From positions 372,001-436,000 of the forward strand of contig CP091730.1 of NCBI GenBank assembly GCA_022009915.1: a stretch of DNA of 64,000 bases. Reading direction: 5' to 3'. Of this stretch, positions 40,113 through 49,587 are shown piece after piece. Origin of the DNA: Alistipes putredinis. GTDB lineage: Bacteria > Bacteroidota > Bacteroidia > Bacteroidales > Rikenellaceae. The notes under the pieces were generated by a model. It searched no databases, was not told the origin of the DNA, and was given only the letters and a program-made list of their open reading frames with translations. Position numbers and translations under genes: made by a program. Position 1 is the stretch's first letter. Every line of letters starts with the position of its first letter.

Positions 40113-41480
40113 TCACTGCCGCTCCTTTTTTCTCAGACTTCTCATCTGCCTGACGATTAGCACAGCAGCAAAGAGCGACGCTATGCCGTCGGCTATCGGC
40201 ATGCTGTACCACACACCCGATGTTCCGTAATAACGCGGCAGGATGACGAGCAGCGGGATAAGGAAAATCATCTGTCTGGTAAGCGACAGGAATATGGCTT
40301 TGGGCGCCTTGTCGATATACTGGAAAAAGTTCGACGAGACTATCTGGAATCCCACTATCGGAAATATGACCATCACGATACGCATTCCGTGCGAGGCGAT
40401 ATCGACGAGTCGGGCGGCATGCTCGTCGTCGCCCGAGACGAAAAGCCCCGCCACCTGCCGCGGGAACACCTGCGAAACGAGCAGTGCCACGCTCATCACG
40501 CACACGGCCGTCAGCGCCGTCAGCGCGAAAGCCTTCCGCACGCGCTCGTACCGCCCCGCCCCGTAATTGTAGCCCACTATCGGCTGCATGCCCTGATTCA
40601 GACCGGATACAATCATTATGAACAGCAGCGCCACCCGGTTTATCACACCGTAAGCGCCGACATAAATGTCGCCGCCGTACCGTAGCAGAGCCTTGTTGAT
40701 GAATATGACGACAGCGCTCGAACACAGATGCAGCAGAAAAGGCGCCAGACCTATGGCGAGTATGCCTCCGATAATACGTCTGTCGAACCGGAAAATCCCT
40801 TTCTTGAAATGCAGATAGCTGTCCGGCGAAGAGTAATGCCTGATTTCTATACACAGGGCCGAGCATTGCGCAATCACTGTCGCGCATGCCGAACCGGCAA
40901 CGCCCCAGCCCAGCCCGAATATGAACAGGGGATTCAGAACGCAGTTGAGAGCAACGGCGGTAAGCATGACAGCCATGGAACGCATGGGATAGCCCGAAGC
41001 ACGGAGCACCTCGTTAAGACTGAGATACAGATGCGTTACTACGTTGCCGGCAAGGATGATACGCATGAAATCGCGGGCATAGGGAAGCGTCGCGTCGCTG
41101 GCTCCGAAAAGGACGAGTACATCATCCAAAAACAGCAGAGCCACCGCAGACATGCCCGCTCCGAGCGTCAGGCTCAACAGCACCACATTCCCCAGAATCC
41201 TGAAAGCATCCTGCCGGTGCCCCTCCCCCATTCGAATCGAGACCAGAGCCGCAGAACCTATACCCACCATGGAACCGAGAGCCGATGATATGTTCATCAA
41301 CGGCATGGCGACCGCAAGCGCGGAAAGGGCGATTGCACCTACGCCGCGGCCCAAAAATACGGAATCGATAATGTTGTATATGGACGAAGAGGCCATTGCG
41401 ACAATGGCCGGAAAGGCATACCGCGCAAGAAGCGAGGATATTTTTTCCACTCCGAGACTATCTGGGCCGTGTTTCGACAT
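40113..41480 (-). CDS. MATE-family multidrug efflux transporter
   Basis: An intact 455-residue protein with about 12 hydrophobic segments arranged as two MatE domains. The first begins YAFPAIVAMASSSIYNIIDS and the second around LCSSAVVIFINKALLRYG, with SGLNQGMQPIVGYNYGAG typical of the MepA branch. These antiporters export drugs or metabolites using Na+ or H+. The substrate cannot be told. Monocistronic, with a -7 box 40 bp upstream. Confidence 0.92.
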   Translation of the reverse strand: MSKHGPDSLGVEKISSLLARYAFPAIVAMASSSIYNIIDSVFLGRGVGAIALSALAVAMPLMNISSALGSMVGIGSAALVSIRMGEGHRQDAFRILGNVVLLSLTLGAGMSAVALLFLDDVLVLFGASDATLPYARDFMRIILAGNVVTHLYLSLNEVLRASGYPMRSMAVMLTAVALNCVLNPLFIFGLGWGVAGSACATVIAQCSALCIEIRHYSSPDSYLHFKKGIFRFDRRIIGGILAIGLAPFLLHLCSSAVVIFINKALLRYGGDIYVGAYGVINRVALLFIMIVSGLNQGMQPIVGYNYGAGRYERVRKAFALTALTAVCVMSVALLVSQVFPRQVAGLFVSGDDEHAARLVDIASHGMRIVMVIFPIVGFQIVSSNFFQYIDKAPKAIFLSLTRQMIFLIPLLVILPRYYGTSGVWYSMPIADGIASLFAAVLIVRQMRSLRKKERQ

Positions 41481-41520
41481 GCGTGCGTATTATCTGTTCC
41501 CCTCATCTCGGGGAGCGATA

Positions 41521-41528
41521 CAAAGATA
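41521..41528 (-). promoter_or_regulatory. -7 box of the MATE gene
   Basis: TATCTTTG on the minus strand, 40 bp before the ATG. No -33 box at the right spacing. Confidence 0.4.
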
Positions 41529-41643
41529 CGCAATAAACGACACAGTAAAAAACAAGCGGGTCCGTGTTTTTCCGAAGGCCGGCATCATCTTGCAGAGAAT
41601 CCTGAAAATACACTTTTGGGAAAAAGGACGCAGACCCGAAATC

Positions 41644-42504
41644 CTATCGGCACAAATCGTCTATGGCCTCGGCGAGACGTTCCATAAGCCATTTCGGAGT
41701 AGAAGTGGCCCCGCACACGCCGACGCTCTCCACCCCTTCGAACCACTCCGGCCGAAGCTCGCCGCTGTCCTCGACGTTATAGGTACGCGCATTGGCCGAG
41801 CGGCACACCTCGAAGAGCACGCGGCCGTTGGAGCTCTTGCGCCCGCACACGAATACCACCGCGTCGTAACGGGCCGCGAATTCGCGCAGATGCTGCTCGC
41901 GCGAGGATACCTGACGGCAAATCGTATCGTTCACCGTAAGCGCCGAGGCATCGTAAATCCGCTCCTCTATCGAGCGTTCCACATGTCTGAAAAGTTCGAG
42001 GCTCTGCGTGGTCTGCGACAGCAGATAAACGGGACGCGAAAAATCCAGCGCATCCAAATCCCGTTCGCACTCCACCACCGTGCAGTCGTCGCCTATCTGT
42101 CCGGTCAGTCCCACCACTTCCGCATGGCCCTTTTTGCCGAGAATCACCACCTGACCGTTCACGCGCTTCATCTTTTCATACGCCTCGGCCACCTTGCGCT
42201 GCAAACGCGCCACAACGGGACACGTGGCGTCTATGACGTTTATGCCGAAGCGCCGGGCCTTTTCGTAGGTACAGGGCGGTTCGCCGTGCGCACGCACCAG
42301 CAAAGTCTTGCCGCCGAGCCTGTCCAAGTCCGAATGCGAAACGGTTTCGAGTCCCAGACGCTGCAAGCGCTGCACCTCCAAACGGTTGTGCACTATGTCT
42401 CCGAGCGAGTACACCGCACCCTCCCGAAGCGCCTGCTCGGCCTTACCGATAGCATTGACCACCCCGAAACAAAAGCCGGATTTGTCGTCTATTTCGATGC
42501 GCAT
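41644..42504 (-). CDS. ispH: 4-hydroxy-3-methylbut-2-enyl diphosphate reductase
   Basis: An intact 286-residue enzyme. It performs the last step of the MEP pathway, yielding IPP and DMAPP through a [4Fe-4S] cluster. The cluster cysteines are in SGFCFGV (residue 12), IDATCPVV and VNDTICR or SVGVCGATSTP; RAHGEPP holds a conserved His and VSSREQHL lies between. It overlaps the 3' end of cmk by 16 bp, the arrangement usual in Bacteroidetes. Dxr of the same pathway is at 3.3-4.5 kb. Confidence 0.95.
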   Translation of the reverse strand: MRIEIDDKSGFCFGVVNAIGKAEQALREGAVYSLGDIVHNRLEVQRLQRLGLETVSHSDLDRLGGKTLLVRAHGEPPCTYEKARRFGINVIDATCPVVARLQRKVAEAYEKMKRVNGQVVILGKKGHAEVVGLTGQIGDDCTVVECERDLDALDFSRPVYLLSQTTQSLELFRHVERSIEERIYDASALTVNDTICRQVSSREQHLREFAARYDAVVFVCGRKSSNGRVLFEVCRSANARTYNVEDSGELRPEWFEGVESVGVCGATSTPKWLMERLAEAIDDLCR

Positions 42505-43196
42505 CGCCTCTCGTATATCTCCATGAACCGCTGCATCTGCTGTTCGAGCGTCATATAGGAGTTGTCCATCTCTATGGCGTCGTCTGCCTTGCGGAGCGGC
42601 GATATGGCGCGTGTCTGGTCGAGAGTGTCGCGGGCGCGGATATTCTCCTCAATCTCTTCCAGCGACACCTGCTCGCCCTTGGCTATAAGTTCGTCATAAC
42701 GTCTTCGCGCACGCACTTTCGGGTCTGCCGTCATGAACAGCTTTATCTCGGCATCGGGAAAAACCACCGTACCTATGTCCCTGCCGTCCATGACCACTCC
42801 GCCGCCGGAACCTATTTTCTGTTGCAGAGCCACAAGTTTTTCGCGCACTTGGCGCACGGAACTCACCTCGCTGACAAAGTTGCTCACCTCGATTGTGCGG
42901 ATGCGGCCCTCGACCATATCGCCGTTCACGTATATGTCGCTGGCTCCGCGCTGGGAGTTGAACCGAAAATCTATATTCACCTCGTCCAACCGCGCCACCA
43001 AGGCGTCGCGGTCCAGAATGCCGCCGCTTATGATGCCGTTCTCGATTGCAAAAAGCGTGACGGCCCGATACATGGCCCCCGTGTCGATGAATACATATCC
43101 CAAACGGGATGCGATAAGACGTGCGAACGTACTTTTGCCGCACGACGAAAAGCCGTCTATGGCAATGGTAATCTTATGTCTGGAACAATCGCTCAT
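42489..43196 (-). CDS. cmk: Cytidylate kinase
   Basis: An intact 235-residue (d)CMP kinase. The P-loop is AIDGFSSCGKST, near residue 13. DTGAMYRAVTLFA binds the nucleoside, and VVMDGRDIGTVVFPDAEIKL and the R-x-x-R-x-x-E lid (RARRRYDEL) follow. It converts CMP and dCMP to diphosphates for nucleic-acid and lipid synthesis. It lies 7 bp after the LysE-type gene and overlaps ispH. Confidence 0.95.
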   Translation of the reverse strand: MSDCSRHKITIAIDGFSSCGKSTFARLIASRLGYVFIDTGAMYRAVTLFAIENGIISGGILDRDALVARLDEVNIDFRFNSQRGASDIYVNGDMVEGRIRTIEVSNFVSEVSSVRQVREKLVALQQKIGSGGGVVMDGRDIGTVVFPDAEIKLFMTADPKVRARRRYDELIAKGEQVSLEEIEENIRARDTLDQTRAISPLRKADDAIEMDNSYMTLEQQMQRFMEIYERRCASK

Positions 43197-43203
43197 AATT
43201 CTT

Positions 43204-43857
43204 TCAACGCATGTTTTGTATAAACATCGCCAGCACGGCCGATGCGCCGAGCACGACGATAATAACGCCCGCCACCCTGTTTATCCACAGCAGGTGGCGC
43301 GGACGGAACCTGTTGCGAAGACGGTTGATGACCGTCGTAAGCAAAAAAACCCACCACACGGATGCTCCGGCCAGAAAACCGGTTATCATGGCTACGCCGA
43401 CCCGAAGTCTGGTGACGGAAACCTCGGCCTCGCTCATATCCACCCCGAGAGCCGTAAATATCACCACCAACCAGAGTATGAATGCCGGATTGGTCAGCGT
43501 AAGCAGAAAAGTGGAGATATAGTCCTGCCACAGGTTGCTCTTGCCGGCGCGGTTGCGGCGAATCTGCACCACGGGATTGGTCATGAATATGTTCACCCCC
43601 ACAACAACGACGCATATGCCGCCCAAAACGGTAAGAATAACCATGTTGGACTCTATGAGCGAGCTGATGAACGAAATGAAGAAGAACGCCACCGTGGCGA
43701 AGATGGTGTCGGCCGTAGCCGCACCGAGTCCGGAAACCAGTCCCGACTTGCGGTTCTTGCTCAGCGTCCGCTGTATGCACAATATCCCGACAGGCCCCAA
43801 TGTGATTGAAGCCGTGAGACCTATGACAACTCCCCTGAGAAAAATTTCTATCCACAT
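43204..43857 (-). CDS. LysE-family amino-acid exporter-like protein
   Basis: An intact 217-residue protein with six hydrophobic segments. The LysE/RhtB signature lies at the N terminus (ITLGPVGILCIQRTLSKNR, then SGLGAATADTIFA). NPAFILWLVVIFTALG is typical of the third quarter. I start at MWIEIFLRG; a longer frame with ten more residues exists but crosses less conserved sequence. The family exports amino acids or related metabolites; the substrate is unknown. It is the first gene of a leftward LysE-cmk-ispH operon. Confidence 0.85.
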   Translation of the reverse strand: MWIEIFLRGVVIGLTASITLGPVGILCIQRTLSKNRKSGLVSGLGAATADTIFATVAFFFISFISSLIESNMVILTVLGGICVVVVGVNIFMTNPVVQIRRNRAGKSNLWQDYISTFLLTLTNPAFILWLVVIFTALGVDMSEAEVSVTRLRVGVAMITGFLAGASVWWVFLLTTVINRLRNRFRPRHLLWINRVAGVIIVVLGASAVLAMFIQNMR

Positions 43858-43886
43858 AACCTTAATTATCGTCGGGTAGCAGAGCA

Positions 43887-43894
43887 CAAATGTA
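43887..43894 (-). promoter_or_regulatory. -7 box of the LysE-cmk-ispH operon
   Basis: TACATTTG on the minus strand, 29 bp before the proposed LysE-type start. No good -33 box. Confidence 0.45.
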
Positions 43895-43905
43895 GTAAAT
43901 ATATC

Positions 43906-43913
43906 TATCTTTG
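43906..43913 (+). promoter_or_regulatory. -7 box of lnt
   Basis: TATCTTTG, 20 bp before the lnt ATG, back to back with the leftward box at 43887-43894. Confidence 0.5.
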
Positions 43914-43933
43914 CCCGTAAAAACTGTCACAAA

Positions 43934-45496
43934 ATGAAAAACGGATTCCTGCTCTGCGCAGCGAGCGCGGTGCTAATGTCCGCAGCATGGATAGGTCTGG
44001 GTTCGGTGTGGCTCCTCATAGGAATGGTTCCCATGCTGATGCTCAGCGCACGGATGGACGCCTCGGGGCGCTCGATGTGGAAAATGGCGGGATGGACGGC
44101 ACTGTGGATAGCCTTATGGTACGCCATAGACGTATGGTGGGTGTGGTACGCGACTCCGGCAGGACCGATTGCCGCCGCGATAGTAGCCATAATGTATCTG
44201 GGTACGGCTTTCATGCTTTTTCACTTCGTTTCCAAACGCGCCCCAAAGCCACTCGCATACACCGTTCTGGCGTGCGCATGGATTGCAGCGGAATATTTCT
44301 ACAATACATGGCAATTATCGTTCCCTTGGCTGAACATAGGCAACGGATTCGCACGCGAACCGTGGATAGTGCAGTGGTACGAATACACGGGCGTATACGG
44401 CGGAACGCTGTGGGTGCTGCTCTGCAACATTCTGATTTACGAATGTATCGTCGTAGCCCGTCCGCGCCGTGCGGCAGCGCCGCTCGCAGCGATTCTGCTG
44501 CCGGCAGCCGTGTCGCTTGCGATATATTTCACATTCGACATGCCGCATAAAACCGCTTCGGTCAGCGTGCTGCAACCCGACATCGACCCGTGGAACGAAA
44601 AATTCGACACCTCGCAAAAGACGCAGACCGAAAACCTGCTATCGCTGGCCGAAACGTCGCCCGAAGACGTGCAGTTCATCATAATGCCGGAAACGGCCAT
44701 AGACGAGGACATCTCGGAAGACAACGTGAATGCAGCCCCGTCCGTCTGGCTGTTCCGCAGGCTGCTGGCCGAAAAATATCCTCAGGCTTCGATAATAACG
44801 GGCGCAACGACATTCCGGTTCTACAACTCGCCCGCGACCCCGACCGCCAGACCTTCGCGCAGGACGGGCGGATGGTACGACATCTACAACACGGCCATCG
44901 GAATCGACACCTCCGCGAACACCGTCCTGCACCATAAGAACAAACTCGTGATAGGTGCGGAGATGATGCCCGACTGGTGGTGGGTCAAAAACCTCGACCG
45001 CTTCATACTCGACCTCGGCGGCACGACAGGGCACTTCGGGACCGACTCTTTCCGCCGCACGTTCCGAGGCGGAGGGGGCGTTACCGCCTCGATGATTTGT
45101 TACGAGTCGATATACGGAGCATACGTCAGCCAGTACGTGCGCAACGGTGCGCAGTTCCTATGCGTGATAACCAACGACGGCTGGTGGGGCGACACGCCCG
45201 GATACAGGCAGCACTTCTCGTACGCAAGGCTTCGGGCAGTGGAGAACCGCCGAAGCATCGCCCGAAGCGCCAACACGGGCATATCGGGCTTCATCGACCC
45301 CAGAGGAGACGTCATGCAGAGCCTCGGATGGGACAAGCGCGGAGCTTTGCACGCCGACATCCCGCTCAACGACCGCACGACTTTCTACACCCGACACGGC
45401 GACTACATTTGCAGTCTGGCGATATATACGCTGGGACTGTGTCTGCTCTATTTTATGGCTTACCGCATACGCCGCCGCACACATTTCGTCGATTGA
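43934..45496 (+). CDS. lnt: Apolipoprotein N-acyltransferase
   Basis: An intact 520-residue enzyme. It adds the third acyl chain to the N-terminal Cys of lipoproteins at the outer face of the inner membrane. About eight membrane helices are present, with a carbon-nitrogen hydrolase domain between the last two. The Glu-Lys-Cys triad is visible in IIMPETAID, HHKNKLVIG and MICYESIYG. The loop VITNDGWWGDTPGYRQHF is also typical. It lies 6 bp before folC. Several lipoproteins in this window (CapA-like, clostripain-like) would be its substrates. Confidence 0.95.
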   Translation: MKNGFLLCAASAVLMSAAWIGLGSVWLLIGMVPMLMLSARMDASGRSMWKMAGWTALWIALWYAIDVWWVWYATPAGPIAAAIVAIMYLGTAFMLFHFVSKRAPKPLAYTVLACAWIAAEYFYNTWQLSFPWLNIGNGFAREPWIVQWYEYTGVYGGTLWVLLCNILIYECIVVARPRRAAAPLAAILLPAAVSLAIYFTFDMPHKTASVSVLQPDIDPWNEKFDTSQKTQTENLLSLAETSPEDVQFIIMPETAIDEDISEDNVNAAPSVWLFRRLLAEKYPQASIITGATTFRFYNSPATPTARPSRRTGGWYDIYNTAIGIDTSANTVLHHKNKLVIGAEMMPDWWWVKNLDRFILDLGGTTGHFGTDSFRRTFRGGGGVTASMICYESIYGAYVSQYVRNGAQFLCVITNDGWWGDTPGYRQHFSYARLRAVENRRSIARSANTGISGFIDPRGDVMQSLGWDKRGALHADIPLNDRTTFYTRHGDYICSLAIYTLGLCLLYFMAYRIRRRTHFVD

Positions 45497-45502
45497 CACG
45501 CT

Positions 45503-46794
45503 ATGGACTACAAACAAACGCTCGAATTTCTCTACGGCAGCATGCCGAGTTTTCAGGCAGTGGGCTCGGATGCCTATAAACCCGGGCTGGACAACATACG
45601 CGGATTCTGCCGCTATCTGGGCGACCCGCAGAAAAATTTCCTGACCATTCACGTCGCAGGAACCAACGGCAAGGGTTCCGTCTCACACATGATAGCGGCA
45701 GTGCTCATGGCAGCCGGCTACCACACGGGTCTGTACACCTCGCCGCATCTGCACGATTTCCGCGAACGCATCCGCATCGACGGGCAGACCATTGAGCAGC
45801 AGGACGTGATAGATTTCGTGGCACGGCACGGCAAGCGGATGACCGAGACGGGACTGTCGTTCTTCGAGATGACGACGGCCCTTGCATTCGATAGCTTTTC
45901 GCGCTGCGGAGTGCAGGTAGCGGTCATTGAGACGGGATTGGGAGGACGTCTCGACGCAACAAACATAATCGTTCCGCAGCTCTGCATCATAACCAACATA
46001 GGGCTCGAACACACGCAGTATCTCGGCGACACGATTGAAAAAATCGCAGGCGAAAAGGCCGGAATAATCAAGAGAGGTGTGCCGGTCGTAATCGGCGAGA
46101 GCGGTGCGGAAAGCGACCCAGTTTTCATTCATACCGCCGAGCGGCTGAACGCACCGATAGTGTTCGCCGACAAGAAGTACGAAGTGGCACAGCGCATATC
46201 GAAGCCGTTCAGCGAAAGCTACACTCTCCGGCCGCTCGCAGGCGGCGCAAACCGCGCTGCGCGGAGATAGACCTTGCGGGAGACTATCAGGAAAAGAACA
46301 TCGTAACGGTAATGGCCGCCTTGGACGCCATGCAAGAATACACGCCGCTACGCATACCCAAGAAGAAAATCCGCGAGGGGCTGCGCAATGCAGCCTTCAC
46401 CACTTCACTCGCCGGCAGGTGGCAGATACTCGTTACATCGCCGCTGACGGTCTGCGACACGGGGCACAACGAACACGGACTGAGAATCGTCGCCGAACAG
46501 ATAAAAAGACAAAAATACCGCAAACTGTACATCGTCATAGGCGTGATGGCCGACAAGGATTTGCGAGGCATAATCCCGCTCATGCCGCAGCAGGCAGAAT
46601 ACGTGTTCACACAGGCCGGCACGCCGCGTGCGCTCGCTGCCGAGCAGCTTCAAAAGGCTTTTGCGGCGGCAGGCATGCACGGAACGGTAGTGACTCCCGT
46701 CAAAAGCGCCGTCGAATATGCGAAAAGGCAGGCCGGAGCGGAAGACATGATTTTCATCGGCGGAAGCACGTACACGGTCGCAGAGACGTTGTAG
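45503..46794 (+). CDS. folC: Dihydrofolate / folylpolyglutamate synthase (one frameshift)
   Basis: A Mur-ligase-fold enzyme that adds glutamate to dihydropteroate and folates. About 430 residues when joined. HVAGTNGKGSVSHMIAAVL is the P-loop, followed by TSPHLHDFRERI, VIETGLGGRLDATN (omega loop) and TNIGLEHTQYLGDT. The C-terminal domain has RWQILVTSPLTVCDTGHNEHG. One break lies near 46220-46250, where the frame changes before RCAEIDLAGDYQEKNIV. It follows lnt by 6 bp. Confidence 0.93.
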
Positions 46795-46953
46795 CGTTAG
46801 CCTATGCTCGCCCGACTGTCGTTCGAAACAGGCGGCAATTTCGGAAGCGGGTTTCGGATACGCCGGCCCAGAAACCGGTTCCTACGCTGCGAATTGTTAA
46901 TAAATATGCAATAACTTGGCATACTAAATGTACCGAATATACTGTTATTAAAG

Positions 46954-46961
46954 TATATTTG
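46954..46961 (+). promoter_or_regulatory. -7 box of the DUF3467 gene
   Basis: TATATTTG, 26 bp before the ATG, in a short AT-rich gap after folC. Confidence 0.45.
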
Positions 46962-46987
46962 TAATCGAGAAAAATTTTTTTACCGCC

Positions 46988-47308
46988 ATGGCAGAGATTA
47001 AAAAAACTCGGCATCGACCTCCAACTCGAAGACCAAATCGCCCAAGGCGAATACGCCAATCTGGCCATAATTTCGCATTCGAGTTCGAATTCGTGTTAGA
47101 CTTCGCAGCCCTGATGCCCGGAGTGCCGAAAGCCAAGATAAAGAGCCGAATCATACTCGCCCCCGAACATGCCAAGCGCCTGCTGCTGTCGCTGCAAGAG
47201 AATATCACACGCTACGAAAGCGCCATGGGGCGCATCGAGATTCCCGTTCCTCCCGTCTCGGACGATTCGGGTCAGGTAACGATGGGATTCAACCTCGGCA
47301 AAGCATGA
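46988..47308 (+). CDS. DUF3467 family protein (two compensating frameshifts)
   Basis: A 106-residue protein. The C-terminal two thirds read FVLDFAALMPGVPKAKIKSR, then APEHAKRLLLSLQENITRYE, as in DUF3467 proteins of Bacteroidetes. Residues about 8-32 are out of frame. Removing one A from the A7 run near 47000 gives KKLGIDLQLEDQIAQGEYAN and LAIISHSS, the usual N-terminal half. A lost G near 47087 returns to frame. The function of the family is unknown to me; it is small, soluble and monocistronic. Confidence 0.85.
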   Translation: MAEIKKTRHRPPTRRPNRPRRIRQSGHNFAFEFEFVLDFAALMPGVPKAKIKSRIILAPEHAKRLLLSLQENITRYESAMGRIEIPVPPVSDDSGQVTMGFNLGKA

Positions 47309-47319
47309 TGTAAAAAAAC

Positions 47320-47351
47320 AAGCGCGGAAAACGATTCCGCGCTTATTTTTT
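47320..47351. terminator. Bidirectional terminator between DUF3467 and rlmH
   Basis: AAGCGCGGAA and TTCCGCGCTT form a perfect 10-bp stem with a 5-base loop. Six T's follow on the plus strand. A run of seven A's just before the stem gives a T-run for leftward transcripts as well. Confidence 0.85.
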
Positions 47352-47359
47352 GCACGGCC

Positions 47360-47833
47360 CTACTCGTGGTGATAGGGTTCGTTATGCAGTATGGTAAAGG
47401 CGCGGTAGAGCTGTTCGGTGAAAATGGCCCGCACTATTTGGTGCGAAAAGGTCATGCGCGAAAGCGACAATTCGGCATCCGCCCGTTCGTAAACCTGCGG
47501 CGAGAATCCATACGGACCTCCTATAATGAAACACAGCCTGCGCGGCGAGCCGTTCATGCGCTTTTGCAGCCACGATGCCAGTTCCATCGAGGTGAACTGT
47601 TGTCCCTTGTCGTCCAGCAGCACCACGTAATCCTCCGCAGTGAGCAGCCTCAGCAAAGCCTCGCCCTCGCGGCGCATCTGGCTCACCACGGCCTGCTTGG
47701 CCCCCTGCCTGACATCAGGAATCGTCGTCACGGCGAATTTCACGTAACGGTTTATGCGCCGCATGTACATCTCGACCAGAGCCTCGACATGCTGGGAATC
47801 GGTCTTGCCGACTGCAATCAGTTCTACGGTCAT
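47360..47833 (-). CDS. rlmH: 23S rRNA (pseudouridine1915-N3)-methyltransferase
   Basis: An intact 157-residue SPOUT methyltransferase acting on helix 69 of the 70S ribosome. ELIAVGKT at the N terminus, VVLLDDKGQQFTSMELASWL, and the trefoil-knot SAM motif CFIIGGPYGFSPQVYERAD are diagnostic. SLSRMTFSHQIVRAIFTEQL and the end YHHE match the family. Its ATG overlaps the stop of the upstream GH2-like gene (ATGA), so translation is probably coupled. Confidence 0.96.
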   Translation of the reverse strand: MTVELIAVGKTDSQHVEALVEMYMRRINRYVKFAVTTIPDVRQGAKQAVVSQMRREGEALLRLLTAEDYVVLLDDKGQQFTSMELASWLQKRMNGSPRRLCFIIGGPYGFSPQVYERADAELSLSRMTFSHQIVRAIFTEQLYRAFTILHNEPYHHE

Positions 47834-49199
47834 CGTCTGCGCGGCATTATCTTCATCACCTGCTCGACGCTCCGCACCTCGAACGGCGGCAAATCGCTGT
47901 TCCACTCTCCGTCCGCCCCGACATAGATTACCGGCCGGATGCTGTCGGCGTTTTTCATCCAGAGATATGCCTTGTACATGTTGTACCCGTTGCCGCTGTC
48001 GGAACCGAGCGACCAGCCTATTACGCACGTGCGGTTGCGATCGCGCGAATATGCGCTGCGCACTCTGTCCAAAAATTCGTCCAAATACTCGGGATTGTTG
48101 GCCACGGTTCCCTTCGGTCCACGGTCTCCGCCCTTCGGGTCAGCGTGTATGTTCGCCGCATCGAGCACGTAAAATCCGCGGCTGTCGCACATGTCGTAGA
48201 ACCACGACGGCTGCGGGAAATCCACACAGACGGTATTTATGCCGCGGCGCTTGAACGCGAGCAGTTTTTTTCTTCGGCATCCTTCGGCGAGGAGGCGTTA
48301 TATGCGACGGCCGACAGCTCCACCTTCTCTCCGTTGCGGTAAAAAAACCGTCGGCAGTAAATTCGCCGGTGCCGAACCCCCACTTTCAGCGGCACGTACT
48401 CTATCACCTTGCCGCCGTACTTGATATAAAGCATCACCTTGTACAGATTCGGTTTGGCGGCGCTCCAAAGCCATTTTCCGGCGCTCCATACGGCCTCGAC
48501 GAACCGAACGGTGTCAGTGCCCAGACGCGGAACCGAAACCTCCCGCACGTTGTAGTTGCGCAGCTTGCCCTCGGGCGTGTAGATGTCGTAGCCTACGCTG
48601 AACGTCTCGTCCGTGCGAAACCCGTTGCGGAGCGCTATGTCGAGCATCAGAACCCCGTCGCGGCCCGTCGTATCGCGCAAGGCGGCAACAGAATAGTCCT
48701 GAATGGAAATTATAGGCTGCGCCGAGACCCACACGCGCCCTTCGGCGGGCGAGTACCCATGCGTAAGAGTACGCTCCATCTCTCCGCCACCGAACTCCTC
48801 GGAGATTTTCCAGCACGATGGCGTTCACTCCGAAATTCACATGGCGGGTAATGTCGAATTCGGCTCCCGAGCGCGAATCGCTGCTCGCCGGCGAAGTTCC
48901 CGTTCACGAAAAAGCCTCATTCCGCCCGTATTGCCGTCCGTATGCAGAGTGATGCGCCGGTCGAGCCACAGCTCCGGCACCGTAAGGATTCCGGTATACG
49001 CCGCAGAACCGCCCGTGGCTGCCCCTTTTTTGAGCATCACGAGAGAATAGGCCTGCGACGATTCGCGCCTCGCCGCGTCGGCATCGGCTCTTACGTCATA
49101 ACTAACGAAAGGGGTGCGGTATATGCGCGAAGTCCGCTGCGCAAAAACGCCGGTTGCGCAAAGCAGCGCAAAAGACAGGAATAGCGATAATCGTTTCAT
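47830..49199 (-). CDS. GH2-like secreted protein, truncated and degenerate (several frameshifts)
   Basis: About 450 residues when joined. A signal peptide (ending GVFAQ) is followed by a sugar-binding sandwich (ITLHTDGNTGGMRLF, then NFGVNAIVLEN) and an Ig-like domain. A barrel remnant follows with RNGEKVELSAVAYN, DFPQPSWFYDMCDSRGFYVL and VIGWSLGSDSGNGYN. The acid/base motif WSLGNESG reads WSLGSDSG, and the protein stops after RPVIYVGADGEWNSD plus about 20 residues. The nucleophile region and C-terminal domains are therefore missing. Breaks lie between 48237 and 48360 and between 48770 and 48910. It is a paralogue of the 8.0-9.8 kb gene. Confidence 0.72.
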
Positions 49200-49254
49200 T
49201 TACGGGCGATATTGTTTTTTTTCGGCATGAGGGCTTCTCCCCTCTCCGAGAAGC

Positions 49255-49414
49255 AAAGATACGAACAAGCCGAGCGCAAAAAGCAAATTTTATTTGCATT
49301 TTTGCCGAGGCGAAGTATCTTCGGTGGAGCCAAAGATACAAAAACAAGCGAGGGCAATGTCAAATTTATTTGCGCATTGCCGAGCGGGAGTATCTTTGGC
49401 GAAGTCAAAGATAC
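49255..49414. repeat. Tandem ~76-bp palindromic repeat (two units plus end)
   Basis: AAAGATAC recurs at 49255, 49332 and 49407, giving units of 77 and 75 bp. Each unit holds two hairpins: an A/T-rich one around GCAAAT/ATTTGC flanked by GAGCG or GAGGG and GCCGAG, and one around GTATCTT/AAGATAC. The stretch lies in the 388-bp gap (49200-49587) between the divergent GH2-like and asnS genes. Base changes in one arm are often matched in the other. Such REP-like elements are known in Bacteroidetes genomes. Confidence 0.75.
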
Positions 49415-49533
49415 GAATTATTAGCCGGAAAAGAAAGGCGCGCTTGGACAAAAGGAGGCGAGTGCAGCCGGAAAGAGAACCGAATATATCCGTTTTTGGA
49501 GATGCGAATATGTTTTTAAGAAAAAAATTTGCC

Positions 49534-49541
49534 GATATTTG
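49534..49541 (+). promoter_or_regulatory. Possible -7 box of asnS
   Basis: GATATTTG, one base off TAnnTTTG, 46 bp before the asnS ATG. Confidence 0.3.
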
Positions 49542-49587
49542 TAATTCGAAAATTCAAGCAAACAACAAAACAAGGAGAACAAAGAGT

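Noticed and set aside
49255..49414. CRISPR array
   Set aside because: Only two units, each fully repeated with internal palindromes and no unique spacers; no cas genes.
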